From Caecitellus pseudoparvulus (lineage: Eukaryota > Bigyra: Bicosoecida), in NCBI GenBank assembly GCA_965644315.1, contig CBFFRQ010000016.1, forward strand, positions 62,001 to 126,000: DNA of 64,000 nucleotides. Reading direction: 5' to 3'. Position numbers and translations under genes: made by a program. The notes below the pieces were generated by a model that worked only from the letters and a program-made list of their open reading frames with translations, did not search any database and was not told where the DNA came from. Position 1 is the first letter of the stretch, and each line of letters begins with the position of its first letter. Below are positions 31,461 to 42,366 of this stretch, piece by piece.

Positions 31461-34400
31461 ATGGCATCCAGCGAGCGGGACGGTGTGCCATCTGGCTCTT
31501 CTGAGCGGGACGGCATGGCAGGGCGCTCATCCATGCGCGACACAGCAGGCCGAGTGGGCTCAGCGTCCATCGGCTCAGCTCGTGACGCTTCCGAACGTGG
31601 CACCCCCATCGTGGGCCGCAGAGCGTGCGTACTTGCACAGGGTGTGGCTAAGCTTGTATGCTCTCTTGCATGTTCCTTCGCCCGCTCGCACACCCTTGCG
31701 CAGAGGCGGCAGCAGCAGCTTTCGGGGAGACATTGGCAGCTCCAGTGCCGCACTCCGAGCACAGGCTGGCAGTCCCCGCGTCCCAGCGTGAGTGACGTGC
31801 AGCCACAGGCAAAAGGGGCTCTTTTCTGTCATAGTTCTTGTCAGAAACTGTGTCCTGGGTGGAAACGCGGCTGCACAAGGCGCTGCATGGCGCCTTGTGT
31901 GTCGGTGGCGTGTTCACTCAAACACCATGCCCGCGCGCTGACACACGCGACACACAGCAAGCTTCGCACCGCCCCCACCCGCCCGGCCCGCACGCCCCCC
32001 ATCACAGCAACATGTCACCCATGGGCATGTCCACTCCCGGCTCCTTGAGGTCGCTCAGCAGTGCTCGCCCTCGCGGCTCAGTGCGCACCGCCGGCACGCC
32101 TGGCTCAGTGGCCGCATCCAGCGCCCTGCGCGGGCTGTCCACCGGCATGACCTCGGAGACGAACCAGGAGACGGTGATTTGGGGCACCACCCTGAATGTG
32201 ACCCACGCCATGAGCACCTTCCGTGGCTTCTTGCGCTTCTTCAAGGCGCCATCTGGCGGCGCTGGCGACAACGGAGCAGCTGCCGCTGCCCGTGAAGCGG
32301 CGCTGCAGGCGCGTGTGCAGGCCATGCGAGCAGAGGGCGGTGGGGGCGCCACAGAGTCCCAACTGGAGGAGGCGGTGGCGGGGCGCCCTGTCGCTGACGG
32401 GCACTACATGTCTGTGCTGCGGGAGATGCGGCTGACAGAGGCGTACCACTTGAACGTGAATTGTGCTGACCTGGCGCACTTCAACGAGGACTGCGCGGCC
32501 CTGTACGAGCAGCTGGTGAAGTACCCCACTGACGTCATCGTCATCATGGACCTGGTGGCCAACGAGCAGCTGAACTTGCTGCTGGGGCCGGACGGCGGCG
32601 ACACCCCTGCAGTGGAGGTGCGCCTGCACAACCTGCGGGAGGTGAAGCTCATGCGTGACCTGGACCCCGTGGACATCGACACCCTGGTGGCCATCACGGG
32701 CATGGTCATCCGCACCAGCGCCGTCATCCCCGACCTGCGCTCGGGGTACTTCCTCTGCAGCAACTGCGAGTGGGAGGAGACGGTGCAGGTGGACAAGGGG
32801 CGCATCGAGGAGCCCACCGTCTGCCGCAACTGCCAGGCCAAGAACTCCTTCCGCATGGTGCACAACCGGTGCGTGTTCAAGGACAAGCAGCTCATCAAGC
32901 TGCAGGAGACACCGGAGAGCATCCCCGAGGGCGAGACCCCCCACACGGTGGTGCTGTATGCCCACGAGCACCTCGTGGACACGGTGGTGCCGGGCGACAG
33001 GGTGCAGGTGACAGGCGTGTTTCGGGCCCTGGGGCACCGCACCAACCCCCGCATGCGCACCCTGCGGTCTGTGTACAAGAGCTACGTGGACGTCGTGCAC
33101 TTCGCCAAATCCTCCAAGGGGCGAGTCGCAGCGGAGGACGAGACGGTGCAGAGTGGCGAGTACGCCGCCCTGGTGTCTGAGGGTGCCATCACAGAGGAGG
33201 AGTATGCGGCACGGGAGGCGCGTGTGCGGGCCATGGCCGCGACGCCGGAGCTGTACAACAAGCTGGCGCGCAGCCTGGCGCCGTCCATCTGGGAGCTGGA
33301 TGATGTGAAGAAGGGGGTGCTGCTGCAGCTGTTCGGGGGGTCCACAAAGGACCTGGGCCGCCAGGGCCGCTTCCGAGGCGAGTTGAATGTCCTGCTGTGC
33401 GGTGACCCAGGCGTGTCCAAGTCCCAACTGCTGTCGTACGTGCACAAGATCGCGCCGCGAGGCATTTACACGTCAGGCAAGGGCTCCTCCGCTGTGGGGC
33501 TGACTGCGTACGTGACAAAGGACCCTGAAACCAAGGCGCCCGTGCTGGAGTCTGGCGCGCTGGTGCTGTCTGACCGGGGCGTCTGCTGCATCGACGAGTT
33601 CGACAAGATGTCCGACTCCACCCGCTCCATCCTGCACGAGGTCATGGAGCAGCAGACCGTGTCCATCGCCAAGGCGGGCATCATCTGCACCCTGAACGCG
33701 CGCACGTCCATCCTGGCAGCCGCCAACCCCGTGGAGTCCCGGTACAACCCCAAGCTGAGCGTGGTGGAGAACATCCAACTGCCGCCCACCCTGCTGTCCC
33801 GCTTCGACCTCATCTACCTCATGCTAGACAAGGTGGACAAGGCAGCAGACGCGACGCTGGCGGCGCACTTGGTGGCGCTGTACTACAAGCCCGAGCACCG
33901 TGCGGCGCAGAGCTCCCCCTTCACCCTGCAGCAGATGACGGAGTTCGTGTCGTGGGCTCGGTCCCACGTGAACCCCACCATCTCCGGCCCAGCCAGCCGG
34001 CGCCTGGTGGAGGGGTACCTGGCCATGCGGCGCCTGGGGGCGCAGGGCGGCGGGAAGAAGGTCATCACTGCCACGCCCCGGCAGCTGGAGAGCCTCATCC
34101 GCCTGTCCGAGGCGCACGCCAAGCTGCATCTGCGGTCGGAGGTGCTGGCTGAGGACGTGGAGGAGGCACTGCGCCTCATCAACACAGCGACGCAGAAGGC
34201 GGCGACGGACCCCGTGACGGGGCAAATCGACATGGACGCCATTGCGACGGGGCACACGGCCAGTGCACGGGTGGCCGTGAGCCAGCTGAAGGAAGCCGTC
34301 ATGGACTCCGTGCTGGGGCTGGGGTCAGGCGCCAAGCTCTCCTTCAACGAGCTGGTCAAGCGGCTGGCACAGGGCACAGACATGGCCATTGACGAGGGCG

Positions 34401-34480
34401 ACTTGAAGGCTGCCGTGGGCGAGCTGGCAAAGGAAGGCACCATTCGGTACAACAGCCGGACACGCGTGCTGACGGTGTGA
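31461..34480 (+). CDS. MCM4: DNA replication licensing factor MCM4
   Basis: A subunit of the hexameric MCM2-7 replicative helicase. Exons are 31461-31624, 31704-31787 and 32008-34480; both junctions are phase 2 and the product is 906 residues, close to other MCM4s. The N-terminus is a Ser/Arg/Gly-rich tail, a usual kinase target in MCM4. The MCM4 hallmark VIWGTTLNVTHAMSTFRGFLRFF follows. A zinc ribbon, CSNC...CRNC, begins near residue 333. The AAA+ part has Walker A GDPGVSKS (about 548), Walker B CIDEFDKM (about 610) and arginine finger SRFD (about 680). The C-terminus is the winged helix ending in TIRYNSRTRVLTV. The 220-nt second intron is the longest reconstructed here and could hide a further small exon. 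Confidence 0.93.
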
Positions 34481-34507
34481 GGGGGGGAGGGCGTGCACAG
34501 CACCCCA

Positions 34508-34513
34508 ATGCAT
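34508..34513. terminator. ATGCAT palindrome in convergent spacer
   Basis: It lies in the 32-nt spacer between MCM4 and the WD40 gene and overlaps one base of the latter's TAA stop. Candidate bidirectional 3'-end signal. Confidence 0.35.
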
Positions 34514-35826
34514 TACTGCTGCTTGGAAGAGGGGCCGCCGGCCACCTTGGGCGCAGCCGCCTTTGCAGCCCACACAGCGGCGCCCGCCACCCCCACCACG
34601 ACGACAGCGCCGGCTAGCCACCAGCCAGGGTGAACGAAGCCCCCCACAGAGGCCGCCTCCACATGCAGGGCTGTGTCGTTGGCAGCGTTGGCGTCCCAGG
34701 CTGCCTTGGCTGCCTCGGTGTCCAGTCGCTTCAGGCGCAAGGCAAAGGTGCGGATGGGGGTCAGGTTCAGAGACCCCACCGCCAGGGAGAAGGAGAGGCT
34801 GTCCCCCAGCGGAGGGGGGGTCGCACCCCCCTCCGGCTCCAGCCCAGCGGCCACAGCGTCTGACCCACGGCACCCCTGCCGGCAGGCCCGCCCCCAGTCC
34901 CCAGCAGGCAGCAAGGCCACACTGGACATCTGCACTGGGGCGCCCCTGTACACTCGCAGACACTCCATGGTGGCACCGTCCCACACGGCCCAGTTCTTGT
35001 TGTAGCTGGAGGTGGCGAAGAGGCCTGCCTCGGCATCCAACAGGGCGATGCAGGTACAGCGGCCAGCAGGGTGTGCGGGGGCACCTGTACAGGAGCCGTC
35101 AGCCAAGGACCACCGGCGCACGGTGGCGTCAGCGGCCACTGACACAATGGCGTGTTCGGAGGGCAGGTGCGCCAGGCCAGTCACCCACACGGGGTGAGCG
35201 GACGGCAGGGTACGGAGCAGGGCCCCACTGCGCGCATTCCAGATGCAGATGCTGCCTTCCGTGTCGCCACTGGCCACCGTGCCGGCTGGTCCATCCACCA
35301 GCACGCCACAGTACACTCCCGCACTGTGCCCCTCAAACACCGCCTGCACCGTCCACGACGTGACATCCCACACGATGCACTTGGAGTCGTTGCCGATGGA
35401 CACCAGGGACCAGCCACTGTTGGGCCCTCCTGCGGCGCCTGGGGCGGGGGGCGTGGCTGGCGGCACCAGCACCAGCCAGTGCACCTTGCGCGTGTGCTGC
35501 GTCAGCGTGTGCAAGCGCTGGCCGCTGGACAGGCTCACGACCGACATGGTCTTGTCGGAAGATGCCACCACAACTGTGTCGCCGTCGGGCAGCACTCTGA
35601 CGCAGTTGATGACCGCGCGGTGCTTCGGGCTGGCTACTTTCACCGCTTCGCCGGCGGCGTCCCAGGCTCCCAGCGTGCCGCTTTCAGCACCAGCCACGAT
35701 GCCGCCGCTCTGGGTGCTGCTGACGTTCACCCACGCCTCCTTCACATGTGCAGACAACTGCTTCTCCTCCTCCATGCTCTCCACGCGCCAGTCAGAGCGC
35801 AGGGGCTTCACGGCACTGGCTCCCAT
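34513..35826 (-). CDS. Tail-anchored WD40-repeat protein
   Basis: Specific function not recognised. A single frame of 437 residues. Six to seven WD40 blades are visible, for example AVINCVRVLPDGDTVVVASSD, LVSIGNDSKCIVWDVTS, GTVASGDTEGSICIWNARSG, IVSVAADATVRRWSLADG and FATSSYNKNWAVWDG. Near the C-terminus there is a single hydrophobic span (WWLAGAVVVVGVAGAAVWAA) followed by about 18 residues, so the propeller should face the cytosol on a tail anchor. SEC12/PREB also combines a propeller and one span, but I see no specific SEC12 motif. A TATAAAA lies 131 nt upstream of the ATG and a reversed CAATTTCCGCA element 16 nt upstream. Confidence 0.7.
   Translation of the reverse strand: MGASAVKPLRSDWRVESMEEEKQLSAHVKEAWVNVSSTQSGGIVAGAESGTLGAWDAAGEAVKVASPKHRAVINCVRVLPDGDTVVVASSDKTMSVVSLSSGQRLHTLTQHTRKVHWLVLVPPATPPAPGAAGGPNSGWSLVSIGNDSKCIVWDVTSWTVQAVFEGHSAGVYCGVLVDGPAGTVASGDTEGSICIWNARSGALLRTLPSAHPVWVTGLAHLPSEHAIVSVAADATVRRWSLADGSCTGAPAHPAGRCTCIALLDAEAGLFATSSYNKNWAVWDGATMECLRVYRGAPVQMSSVALLPAGDWGRACRQGCRGSDAVAAGLEPEGGATPPPLGDSLSFSLAVGSLNLTPIRTFALRLKRLDTEAAKAAWDANAANDTALHVEAASVGGFVHPGWWLAGAVVVVGVAGAAVWAAKAAAPKVAGGPSSKQQ
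34814..34831 (-). repeat. G7-TCGCA-C6 inverted repeat
   Basis: Inside the WD40 coding sequence, reading EGGATPPP on the coding strand. The flanks GGA and TCC extend the palindrome. Confidence 0.8.
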
Positions 35827-35842
35827 GTTGGCTGGATCTCAC

Positions 35843-35853
35843 CAATTTCCGCA
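35843..35853 (+). promoter_or_regulatory. CAATTTCCGCA element upstream of the WD40 gene
   Basis: An exact 11-mer, 16 nt upstream of the minus-strand WD40 start and in reverse orientation to it. It is followed on the plus strand by CCACGG, one base from the CCATGG that follows the element at 50684. Confidence 0.4.
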
Positions 35854-35957
35854 CCACGGCACGCGCTGGGGAGTGCCACAGGCTCACTGCCTGAAGCTGA
35901 AGGGCGCGAAACATCCAGAGGAGCTCATGTATTGTGTGGGTTTCCTTGGGCTGGAGT

Positions 35958-35964
35958 TTTTATA
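35958..35964 (-). promoter_or_regulatory. TATAAAA, candidate TATA box of the WD40 gene
   Basis: TATAAAA on the minus strand, 131 nt upstream of the WD40 ATG and 15 nt past the LRR gene stop. Position and sequence fit a TATA box; no experimental support. Confidence 0.4.
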
Positions 35965-35978
35965 CCCTCGCCCCCAGT

Positions 35979-37506
35979 TCACTGCAGTCGCTTGAAGAGG
36001 GGGGCTGGCGAGGATGAGGCTGCTGCTGCAGCTTGTGCAGCCGCGCTGGCCGGCTCCTCCTGCGCATTGGCAGGCTTCTTGCCCGCGTCAGGTCCGTCAA
36101 TGCCCGCTCCGTTCTGGCCCTTGGTGATGACCTCCACGCCACGTGCCGCGGCGGCCGCCTCCACAGCCTGAGTGCCAGCCTCTGTCAGCACGTTGGCTGA
36201 CAAGTCCAGCGTGCTGAGGGCGGGGAGGGGCGCGCCCTCCAGCAGAGACGCCACCAGGCCCTGCACGCCGGTATCTGTCAGGCCGTTGCCCCCCAGGTCC
36301 AACAGCTGCAGGCACTGGGCGGCGTGGGGCGTGGCCAGCACACCGGCCACCAAGGCTGCAGCGCCGTCATCTCCTACCAAGGAGCCAAAGACAGACAGTT
36401 GTGCCACGTGAAGGGTGGGGGGCGTTTCGCCATGTCCAGAGCCAGATACGGCTGCTGCCAGGGCGGTGCTGCCATGGGGCCCCAGCACGCACCCCTTCAA
36501 ATCCAACATGGCCAGGTGTGCCGCATGCCCAGCTGGGGCCCAAGCCGCCAAGTGTCTCCACTCGTCTTCATCTGTGTCCTCCGCGATGCACCACTGTGCC
36601 TCACAGTGCCCCCTGCCGTCGGCGTGTGGGCCACCTGCTGCGCGCACTGCTGCTGCAACGCCACGCGGCCCGAGCGGGTTGCGGTTCACCTGCAGGTGCA
36701 GTGTGGACGCACCCCGGGCATCAGCTAGAGCAGAGACTTCTGCGGGGCCAATTTCCGTCGAATTCAATGCAATGTGCTGCAAGGTGGGCGCCGCTGCCAG
36801 CGCTGCGAGGGCTGCTTGCGTTGCTGCGCTGCTGCCCAGCGCGTTTCGACTCAAGTCGATGCTGCGGAGCGCAGGCGCACCCGCACCCACACCCTCCGCA
36901 ATGGCCTGCACTGACGACGCTGCAAGCCCACACTCTGCAAGGTGCACGGTGTGTAAGGACGTTGAGGCAGCCAGGGCCTTCGCAAGTGCCTGCCCATCTT
37001 CCCATGCGTTCCTGCCCAGGCGCAGGGTGGCCAGGGTGGGCGTGGCGGCCAGGGCCGCCGCCAGGTCGGGCAGGCATGCCCCAGTGAGGCCTTTGTTCTC
37101 CAGGTCCAGCTCTGCCAGGGTAGGGTGCCCGCTCACGGCCTTGAGCAGCGTGCTGGCGCCCGTGTCGCCCAGCGAGTCCGTGCCGATGCAGACCTTTCTG
37201 AGGGTTGTGTTTGCCTGGATGCCGGAGGCTGCGGGGAGGGTTGGCAGTGGATGTGCACACGCCTCACTGTCCGCCGGGCTGTCGGCCTCTCTCACCCAAG
37301 GACGCCAACGCGGCGGGGGACAGCGAGTGTCCTGAAGCGTAGAACTCCCCGAGCCGCTGAGTGGCGGCCAGGGCAGCCCCCAGTGCCGCTGCCCCCGCAT
37401 CGTCAACCTTCCGGAAAGGGAGGATGTACACGGCATCAGATTCGCTGTCTTGAATCTTGTCGACGAGGTCTTGGCAGCTGGCTGCTCCGCTGCGGCCCCA
37501 GGCCAT
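35979..37506 (-). CDS. Leucine-rich repeat protein (RI/RanGAP-type repeats)
   Basis: Exon 1 is 37506-37296 and exon 2 is 37228-35979 on the minus strand (67-nt intron, phase 1), giving 486 residues. At least nine LRRs of the 28-residue ribonuclease-inhibitor type are visible, such as HPTLAELDLENKGLTGACLPDL, LATLRLGRNAWEDGQAL, LRSIDLSRNALGSSAA and LSTLDLSANVLTEAGTQ. The C-terminus is an Ala/Pro/Glu-rich low-complexity tail. No kinase, NB-ARC or membrane span. RanGAP and NLRC-like proteins share this repeat type; the RanGAP catalytic Arg cannot be identified. The ATG is preceded, with a two-base gap, by CAATTTCCGCA in the same orientation, which supports this start. Confidence 0.75.
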
Positions 37507-37508
37507 GC

Positions 37509-37519
37509 TGCGGAAATTG
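37509..37519 (-). promoter_or_regulatory. CAATTTCCGCA element two bases before the LRR start codon
   Basis: The minus strand reads CAATTTCCGCA-GC-ATG. Spacing and orientation are identical to those before the AFG2 start at 50697. Confidence 0.45.
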
Positions 37520-37653
37520 CTTCACTGTGTTCACCAAGACCACGTCAAAGCGCACCTTGCGGGTCAGGCGGATGCAAATCGCGACCATGGACTGCGAGCA
37601 AGCGCTAGTGAATTCGGGTGTCAGTTTTGTCAAACAGCTGCCACCTCCCACCG

Positions 37654-38586
37654 TCACTTCCTGGCCGCACTGTCTTCGTAGGAGGGCACCATGGTGCCAG
37701 CAACACCCCCCATGAGGCAGAAGAGGCCGAAGCGCGCCACGCCACCCAGCCCACTCTTGCGCAGCATGTTCACAGACACAGCACTTGCAGCCAGAGTCCC
37801 CGCGGCGATCTGAGTCGCCAGCAGGGGGGGGTAGTACCTCTGCACCTCCAGCTCCGGGTCAGCCTGTGCTGGCTTGCCGCCCACTTCCCCGCCACGCAAA
37901 TCCGGCATGGTGAAGCCATCCAAAGCAGCCACCTGCGGCGTGTGCACACTTCCGTCACTCCAGCGCACGTCTTGTGCTTGGGGGGGCAGCCCCACATCCC
38001 CCTGCACGTCCACAGGCGCCGGGGCGTCTGCCTCTGCAGCTGCAACAGGTGGCACCACCAGCGGCTGCAAGCCCAGCACTGAGTGCATGACAGGCCTCAA
38101 ACCAAATTCTAGCCCTGTGGCAGGGCGGCAGGGCGCCTGGTGTGCTGCGAGCTGGCTCGACCGAAATGCGCGGACAAGCCACTCACCGTAGAAGGCAGCT
38201 GAGCCGACTGCAATGGGCAGCCACGTGAGCATCCCCACCCGCATGCCTCCACGAATCAGTGCAATCTCTGAAAGCTCCTTCCTGCAACGCGGATGAGACG
38301 GGGCTGCTGTGGCGGCACTTTGACTGGCAAGTGCGGAACTTGGGCCTGCGCACCTCGCCGGGCTCTGCATGAGCTGCATGAACTGGTACATGGTGAGGAA
38401 AGGGTACAGCGGCAGGGCCAACTTGAAGCCGTAATAGGCACGGTACATGATGGTGTCCTCTGAGAAGCCCATGTCCTGCATGTCAGGCAGCCAGGTGCCA
38501 AGGGCTGGGTGGCCCACCACAAGAGGCTGCCGTGCAGGCACCCGGCTCAGGGCTGGGCTGCCCTGCCGCGCTGGAGGGGCAGCCAT
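37654..38586 (-). CDS. Unknown membrane protein, about 250 residues
   Basis: Not recognised. Exons on the minus strand are 38586-38354, 38281-38187 and 38078-37654, with consistent phases (introns 72 and 108 nt). Hydrophobic segments are YRAYYGFKLALPLYPFLTMYQF, VGMLTWLPIAVGSAAFY, TQIAAGTLAASAVSVNML and FGLFCLMGGVAGTMV, so three or four spans. The start is the first ATG after a long upstream open frame; a further 5' exon is possible because that frame stays open to 39051. No targeting signal is obvious. Confidence 0.5.
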   Translation of the reverse strand: MAAPPARQGSPALSRVPARQPLVVGHPALGTWLPDMQDMGFSEDTIMYRAYYGFKLALPLYPFLTMYQFMQLMQSPARCAGPSSALASQSAATAAPSHPRCRKELSEIALIRGGMRVGMLTWLPIAVGSAAFYGEWLVRAFRSSQLAAHQAPCRPATGLEFGLRPVMHSVLGLQPLVVPPVAAAEADAPAPVDVQGDVGLPPQAQDVRWSDGSVHTPQVAALDGFTMPDLRGGEVGGKPAQADPELEVQRYYPPLLATQIAAGTLAASAVSVNMLRKSGLGGVARFGLFCLMGGVAGTMVPSYEDSAARK

Positions 38587-39411
38587 GGTGCTGGAGGTGT
38601 CGTGGCTAGGAGGGCAGACCTTAGCCTTGCTGGCGCCGCGTGCTGCTGCGACAGCCTGGCCCCACGTGCAGCTAGTGACTTGTGGTGTATGCCGCTGCCC
38701 CTCTGCCTTGCGCGAGAAGAGCAGGCAGTTCAACAAGCGCGTGCCCACCGGATCTAAGCCGAACTTCAGGCGTGGGGTAAAGAGGGGAGCGTGTGGAGTT
38801 TGGCCCAGGGCTGAGATTGCGGTGTGAGGAGGGAAGGGATGAGGGGGTCCTGTTGCGGATGACGGGGAGCAGCGGAGCTCACGAGTGGAGCCGCTCATCA
38901 AGCATGGCTCCTCTGGTGCCACTGGGCGCCTTGTCTGGGCCACGTCTGGCTTGCAGGCCAGTGGCTGAGTCTGCCCCGGCGTGAGTGTAGATTGCCGAGC
39001 AGCCGCAGGGCGCCAATCATGTCGCACCACCAGTCGACAAGCGCCCTGCACTGAAAAAGTGGTTTGGTTGTGTTCTCAAGAGGTGTTCCTGATGCTGATT
39101 TTTGCGTGCTGTACAAGAGCGACATGCGTGGGTGGCGTGGAAGCGAGGCAACGGAGAATGTGGGGGGGGGGGGCTCGGCTCGGCGAAACGCCCTTGCTCG
39201 CGCGATCCGCACACTCCGACACAGCCCACAAAATACCTCGAATCCACACACGTCATTTACCCTACTACCCTCCCACCCACACGTTTTCGCCTGCAAAAGC
39301 CCCTGTACCCGCAGACAGGCGAGCAGCGGCTTGCGCGGACGCTTCGCTGCTTCTTCCGCGAAAGGCGGCTGCAGTTGTACCCACCTCGCACAGCACCTGC
39401 CTTGAAGCGCC
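38587..39411. other. Divergent intergenic region
   Basis: These 825 nt lie between divergent starts of two orphan membrane-protein genes. It contains a long G-run near 39165. It may include an unrecognised 5' exon of the minus-strand gene. Confidence 0.4.
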
Positions 39412-40759
39412 ATGGGGCTTGGAGGGCGAGGAAGGCGAGCAGGGGGGCGTCGGGCTGGTGGACGCCATGGCAGCCACCAGCACCACCCTTTTGGGCACCA
39501 CCACCCATTCTCGCACTCAAGCGGTGGCACAAGCACACTTCGGAGCAGGGGCACAAGGTCAGGGACGCTCCCAATGCACACATGGCAATGTGGCAAAAAC
39601 GAAGTCATTGACTACTGGCGGTATCCTGCCTACGGCCTGGCTGCCATTCCTCTCATCGCATTTATCATCATTATGGCAGTGAACGGGGGCGTGCCGCTGG
39701 GTGGCGAGGCCTGGAAGGAGGCCAACTGGGGCGAGGCAGATTGCACCGTAGAAACCAAAGCAGGAGCGGGCAGCAGTTTCTTCGGACCTGGTAAGTGTTT
39801 GCCTTGCACTGCACAACCCCCTCCGGCTGCTCCGTGCACTGCAACCTCCCCTCGCTCGGCAACCCACAGTGACAAAGTTCAGGTATTCTGTGTTGTACGC
39901 ACCATCCGATTTTATCAAATGGCAGGAGGCTGTAGATTCAAGCACTTCATCTTGTACATCCCCAGTGAATAGCGATTTGCGCGTGTCAGGTACGGCGTGC
40001 TCCCTGGAGGGAGTGTGCCTGAAGGGTTGTAAAGGTTGTCCGACCGCCTGCAACGACATCGGCGGGGATGTCATCATCACCGACTGCCCGGTGCTGCGCA
40101 GCCCCTTTGACACCACTGCATTCACCAACTGCATGCCGTACGAGGGCGACAACGTAGAGGCGAGCGGCCAGACGTGCTGGTATGCCAAGCAGAACCCGGC
40201 GTACGTCACGTACGACGACCCCATCCTGTTGGCCTCCACGCCACCCTTCATTGGGTGGATCGTCAGCCTCGTCTTTACCATTGTGGCAGTTATCACTGTT
40301 GTTGTCCTGGAAGTCTTGGCTCGCGTGGTGAAGCCCCCCTGCTGTGTGCGCGAGGAGCCCAAGCCACAAGCCCCAAGCACTCCCTTGGATGATGCAGCAC
40401 GGTCAGAAGCCCTGTCTCGGGCACTGGGCAACGCTGTGCAGTCCTTGACACCCATCGCAGTGCAGACCATGACCTCTCCGGCACAGGCAGGAGGGGTTGG
40501 CTTTGGTGCTGCCGCTGTCAGCCCAGCCTTCCCTCAGCCACAGCACCAGCCGCAGCAGGCGCCGATGCCGCAGCCTGCACCGGCCCCAGCTCCAGTCCCT
40601 GCACCAGCGCCAGCGCCATCGTACACGGGCTACAGTGCTGCACCTCCGTCGTACTCTGCCACGCCAGCCGTGGGTGCTGCCATGCAGCCCAGCTACCCGT
40701 CGTACCCAGCATATCCAGGCATGTCTCCTCCTGGCTACTCGAGCACTCCTGGATACTGA
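39412..40759 (+). CDS. Two-span membrane protein with Cys-rich lumenal loop and Pro/Tyr-rich tail
   Basis: Family not recognised. Exon 1 is 39412-39790 and exon 2 is 39870-40759 (intron GTAAGT...CAG, phase 1), giving 422 residues. A basic His/Gly/Arg-rich N-terminus is followed by a span (YGLAAIPLIAFIIIMAV), a loop of about 150 residues with at least nine Cys (CSLEG-VCLKGCKGCPTAC and later CMPY, CWYA), then a second span (WIVSLVFTIVAVITVVVLEVLA). Directly after comes KPPCCV, a likely S-acylation site, and then a low-complexity cytosolic tail with Pro-Ala repeats, a PPSY motif (PPxY class, WW-domain ligand) and Tyr-Pro repeats to the end. A surface or endosomal scaffold is possible but not shown. 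Confidence 0.6.
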
Positions 40760-41003
40760 TGTGGGTGGTGTACACAAGCAAGTATCGATAAGGTGCACAA
40801 CAGGTGCGCCTCTTCGCTGGCTGCTCAGCAGAGCTTGGCGGCGCGCATACAGCGTGCCAGCCACCGGGCCGTCACCACCCCGCGCAAAAGTCCGCTGGGA
40901 ATCAAACCACACAGCCCGCGCTGCCTCATTTCTTCGGCCCTGAAGCAGCCTCTGCGTACTTGGTGCACTGTGCATTGCTGCTACAGGCAGTTACACTGTA
41001 AAA

Positions 41004-42323
41004 ATGAAGTCGCTGTCCTCCATGGAGCTGAGCATCCTTGCCATAGCGCTGACACTGGTAGTGGCAGCTGCGGCAATTGCATGCGGAGTTTGGGCGTCCA
41101 CATGGCTTCATCCGCATGGAAAGCCTCTATGGTTGAGTGCTGCAAGCACTTGTGCGGGTGGTGTTTTGATTTCGGCGGCAGTGGTGCATTTGCTGGGCGA
41201 TAGCGCGACAGACCCTGATGTTCTCGCTCTCACGTGAGCAGCAGCGCGTGCGCTGGAGCGCACTGCTTTCTCGCCAGCGCAGCACGGCAGCTGCGACGCC
41301 CCCCACAGGCCTTTCCCCGTGTCCATGGCATCCTTCTGCACGGGGTTCATCCTGATCATGGTCATGGAGGCCGTGGCGCACGCCATGATGCGCAGCGCTG
41401 TGTCCCCTGCAGCCGCAGACGTGCTCACCACCACTACGGCCAAACGTCACACTGACACGGACTCAGGCTCGGACCCCAGCGTGAACAGCCCTGCCGCGCC
41501 AAGCAGTGCCACAGCCCTCATGGCAGAGCCCTCGGCCGCCCCCCACAAACCCTGGCAAACCTGCACTTCCTCCGGCACACGCTTGTGCACGTGTGGCTCC
41601 TGGTGCAGCCGTGCTGCCCTGGGTGCTGGCGCCGCTGCCGCCTCCCTCAGCCTGCATTCCATCATCGCCGGCATCGGCATGGGTGCAACTCAGGACACAG
41701 GACAGCAGGCAGACCTCCTGCTGGCTGTGCTGGCCCACAAGGGGCTGGCTGCCTTCAGCCTGGCCCTGCTCGCGTCCACCCTGCGCCCCCGCCTGCGGGC
41801 CCTGCTGCTGGGCATCTTCACACTGTCCACGCCACTGGGCATCTGCATCGGCATGGGCATTGCGTCTGCGGCGGAGGACACAGCTGTCATCCCCCTTGTC
41901 ATCGCCTTCGCATCAGGCACCATCCTGTACACGGGCGCCTTTGAAATCGTGCAACCTGAGCTCGTACCCGAGGCAGCTAGCGGGGAAGAGGGGGGGCACG
42001 AAGGCCTTCTCATCGCGGCACTAGCCCCCATGGCAGCCTCCACACCCCGCCTGCCGCATTGGAGTGGCGTGGGGGATGCGTATGTCCCCTTGGCAGGCCG
42101 GCCTCGTTCTGCATCGGCTGGGCACTCGCCCGGCGCCCTGCCCCTGACTCACCAAGACATAGCTGACTCAAGTGCACCGGCACCAAGTGCGGGAGGGGAA
42201 GGCACCGTGCCCCCCCCTCCCTGCTCCACCCACGTACACCCGCCTCTGTGGCACCTGGCTGTGAAGGTGCTCAGCATGTGCGCTGGCTTCGCTGGCATGA
42301 GCTCCTTGGCCCTGTGGGTGTGA
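41004..42323 (+). CDS. ZIP family divalent metal transporter
   Basis: ZIP (SLC39) transporters bring zinc or iron into the cytosol. Exon 1 is 41004-41233 and exon 2 is 41309-42323 (phase 2), giving 414 residues. The first three spans are LAIALTLVVAAAAIACGVW, STCAGGVLISAAVVHLL and VSMASFCTGFILIMVMEAV. After a variable loop the metal-site helix reads LSLHSIIAGIGMGATQD and the next AVLAHKGLAAFSLALLAST, matching the ZIP HSxxEG and HKxxxxF motifs; the usual Glu after HSIIAG is not in its common place. Later spans are GICIGMGIASA and SGTILYTGAFEIVQPEL. The variable loop has a little His but no His repeat. It converges with the B56-like gene, 43 nt between stops. Confidence 0.87.
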
Positions 42324-42327
42324 GGGA

Positions 42328-42333
42328 ATGCAT
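42328..42333. terminator. ATGCAT palindrome in convergent spacer
   Basis: Five nt after the ZIP stop, within the 43-nt spacer to the B56-like gene. Candidate bidirectional 3'-end signal. Confidence 0.35.
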
Positions 42334-42366
42334 TCAAAGGGGCGCGCAGCCCCCCCCCCTCCTCCT

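Noticed and set aside
36748-36758. Further copy of the CAATTTCCGCA element
   Set aside because: The sequence near 36745 is CAATTTCCGTC, differing at the end, and lies inside LRR coding sequence; not counted.
39150-39185. Telomere-like G-rich run
   Set aside because: A single long G homopolymer without repeat units.
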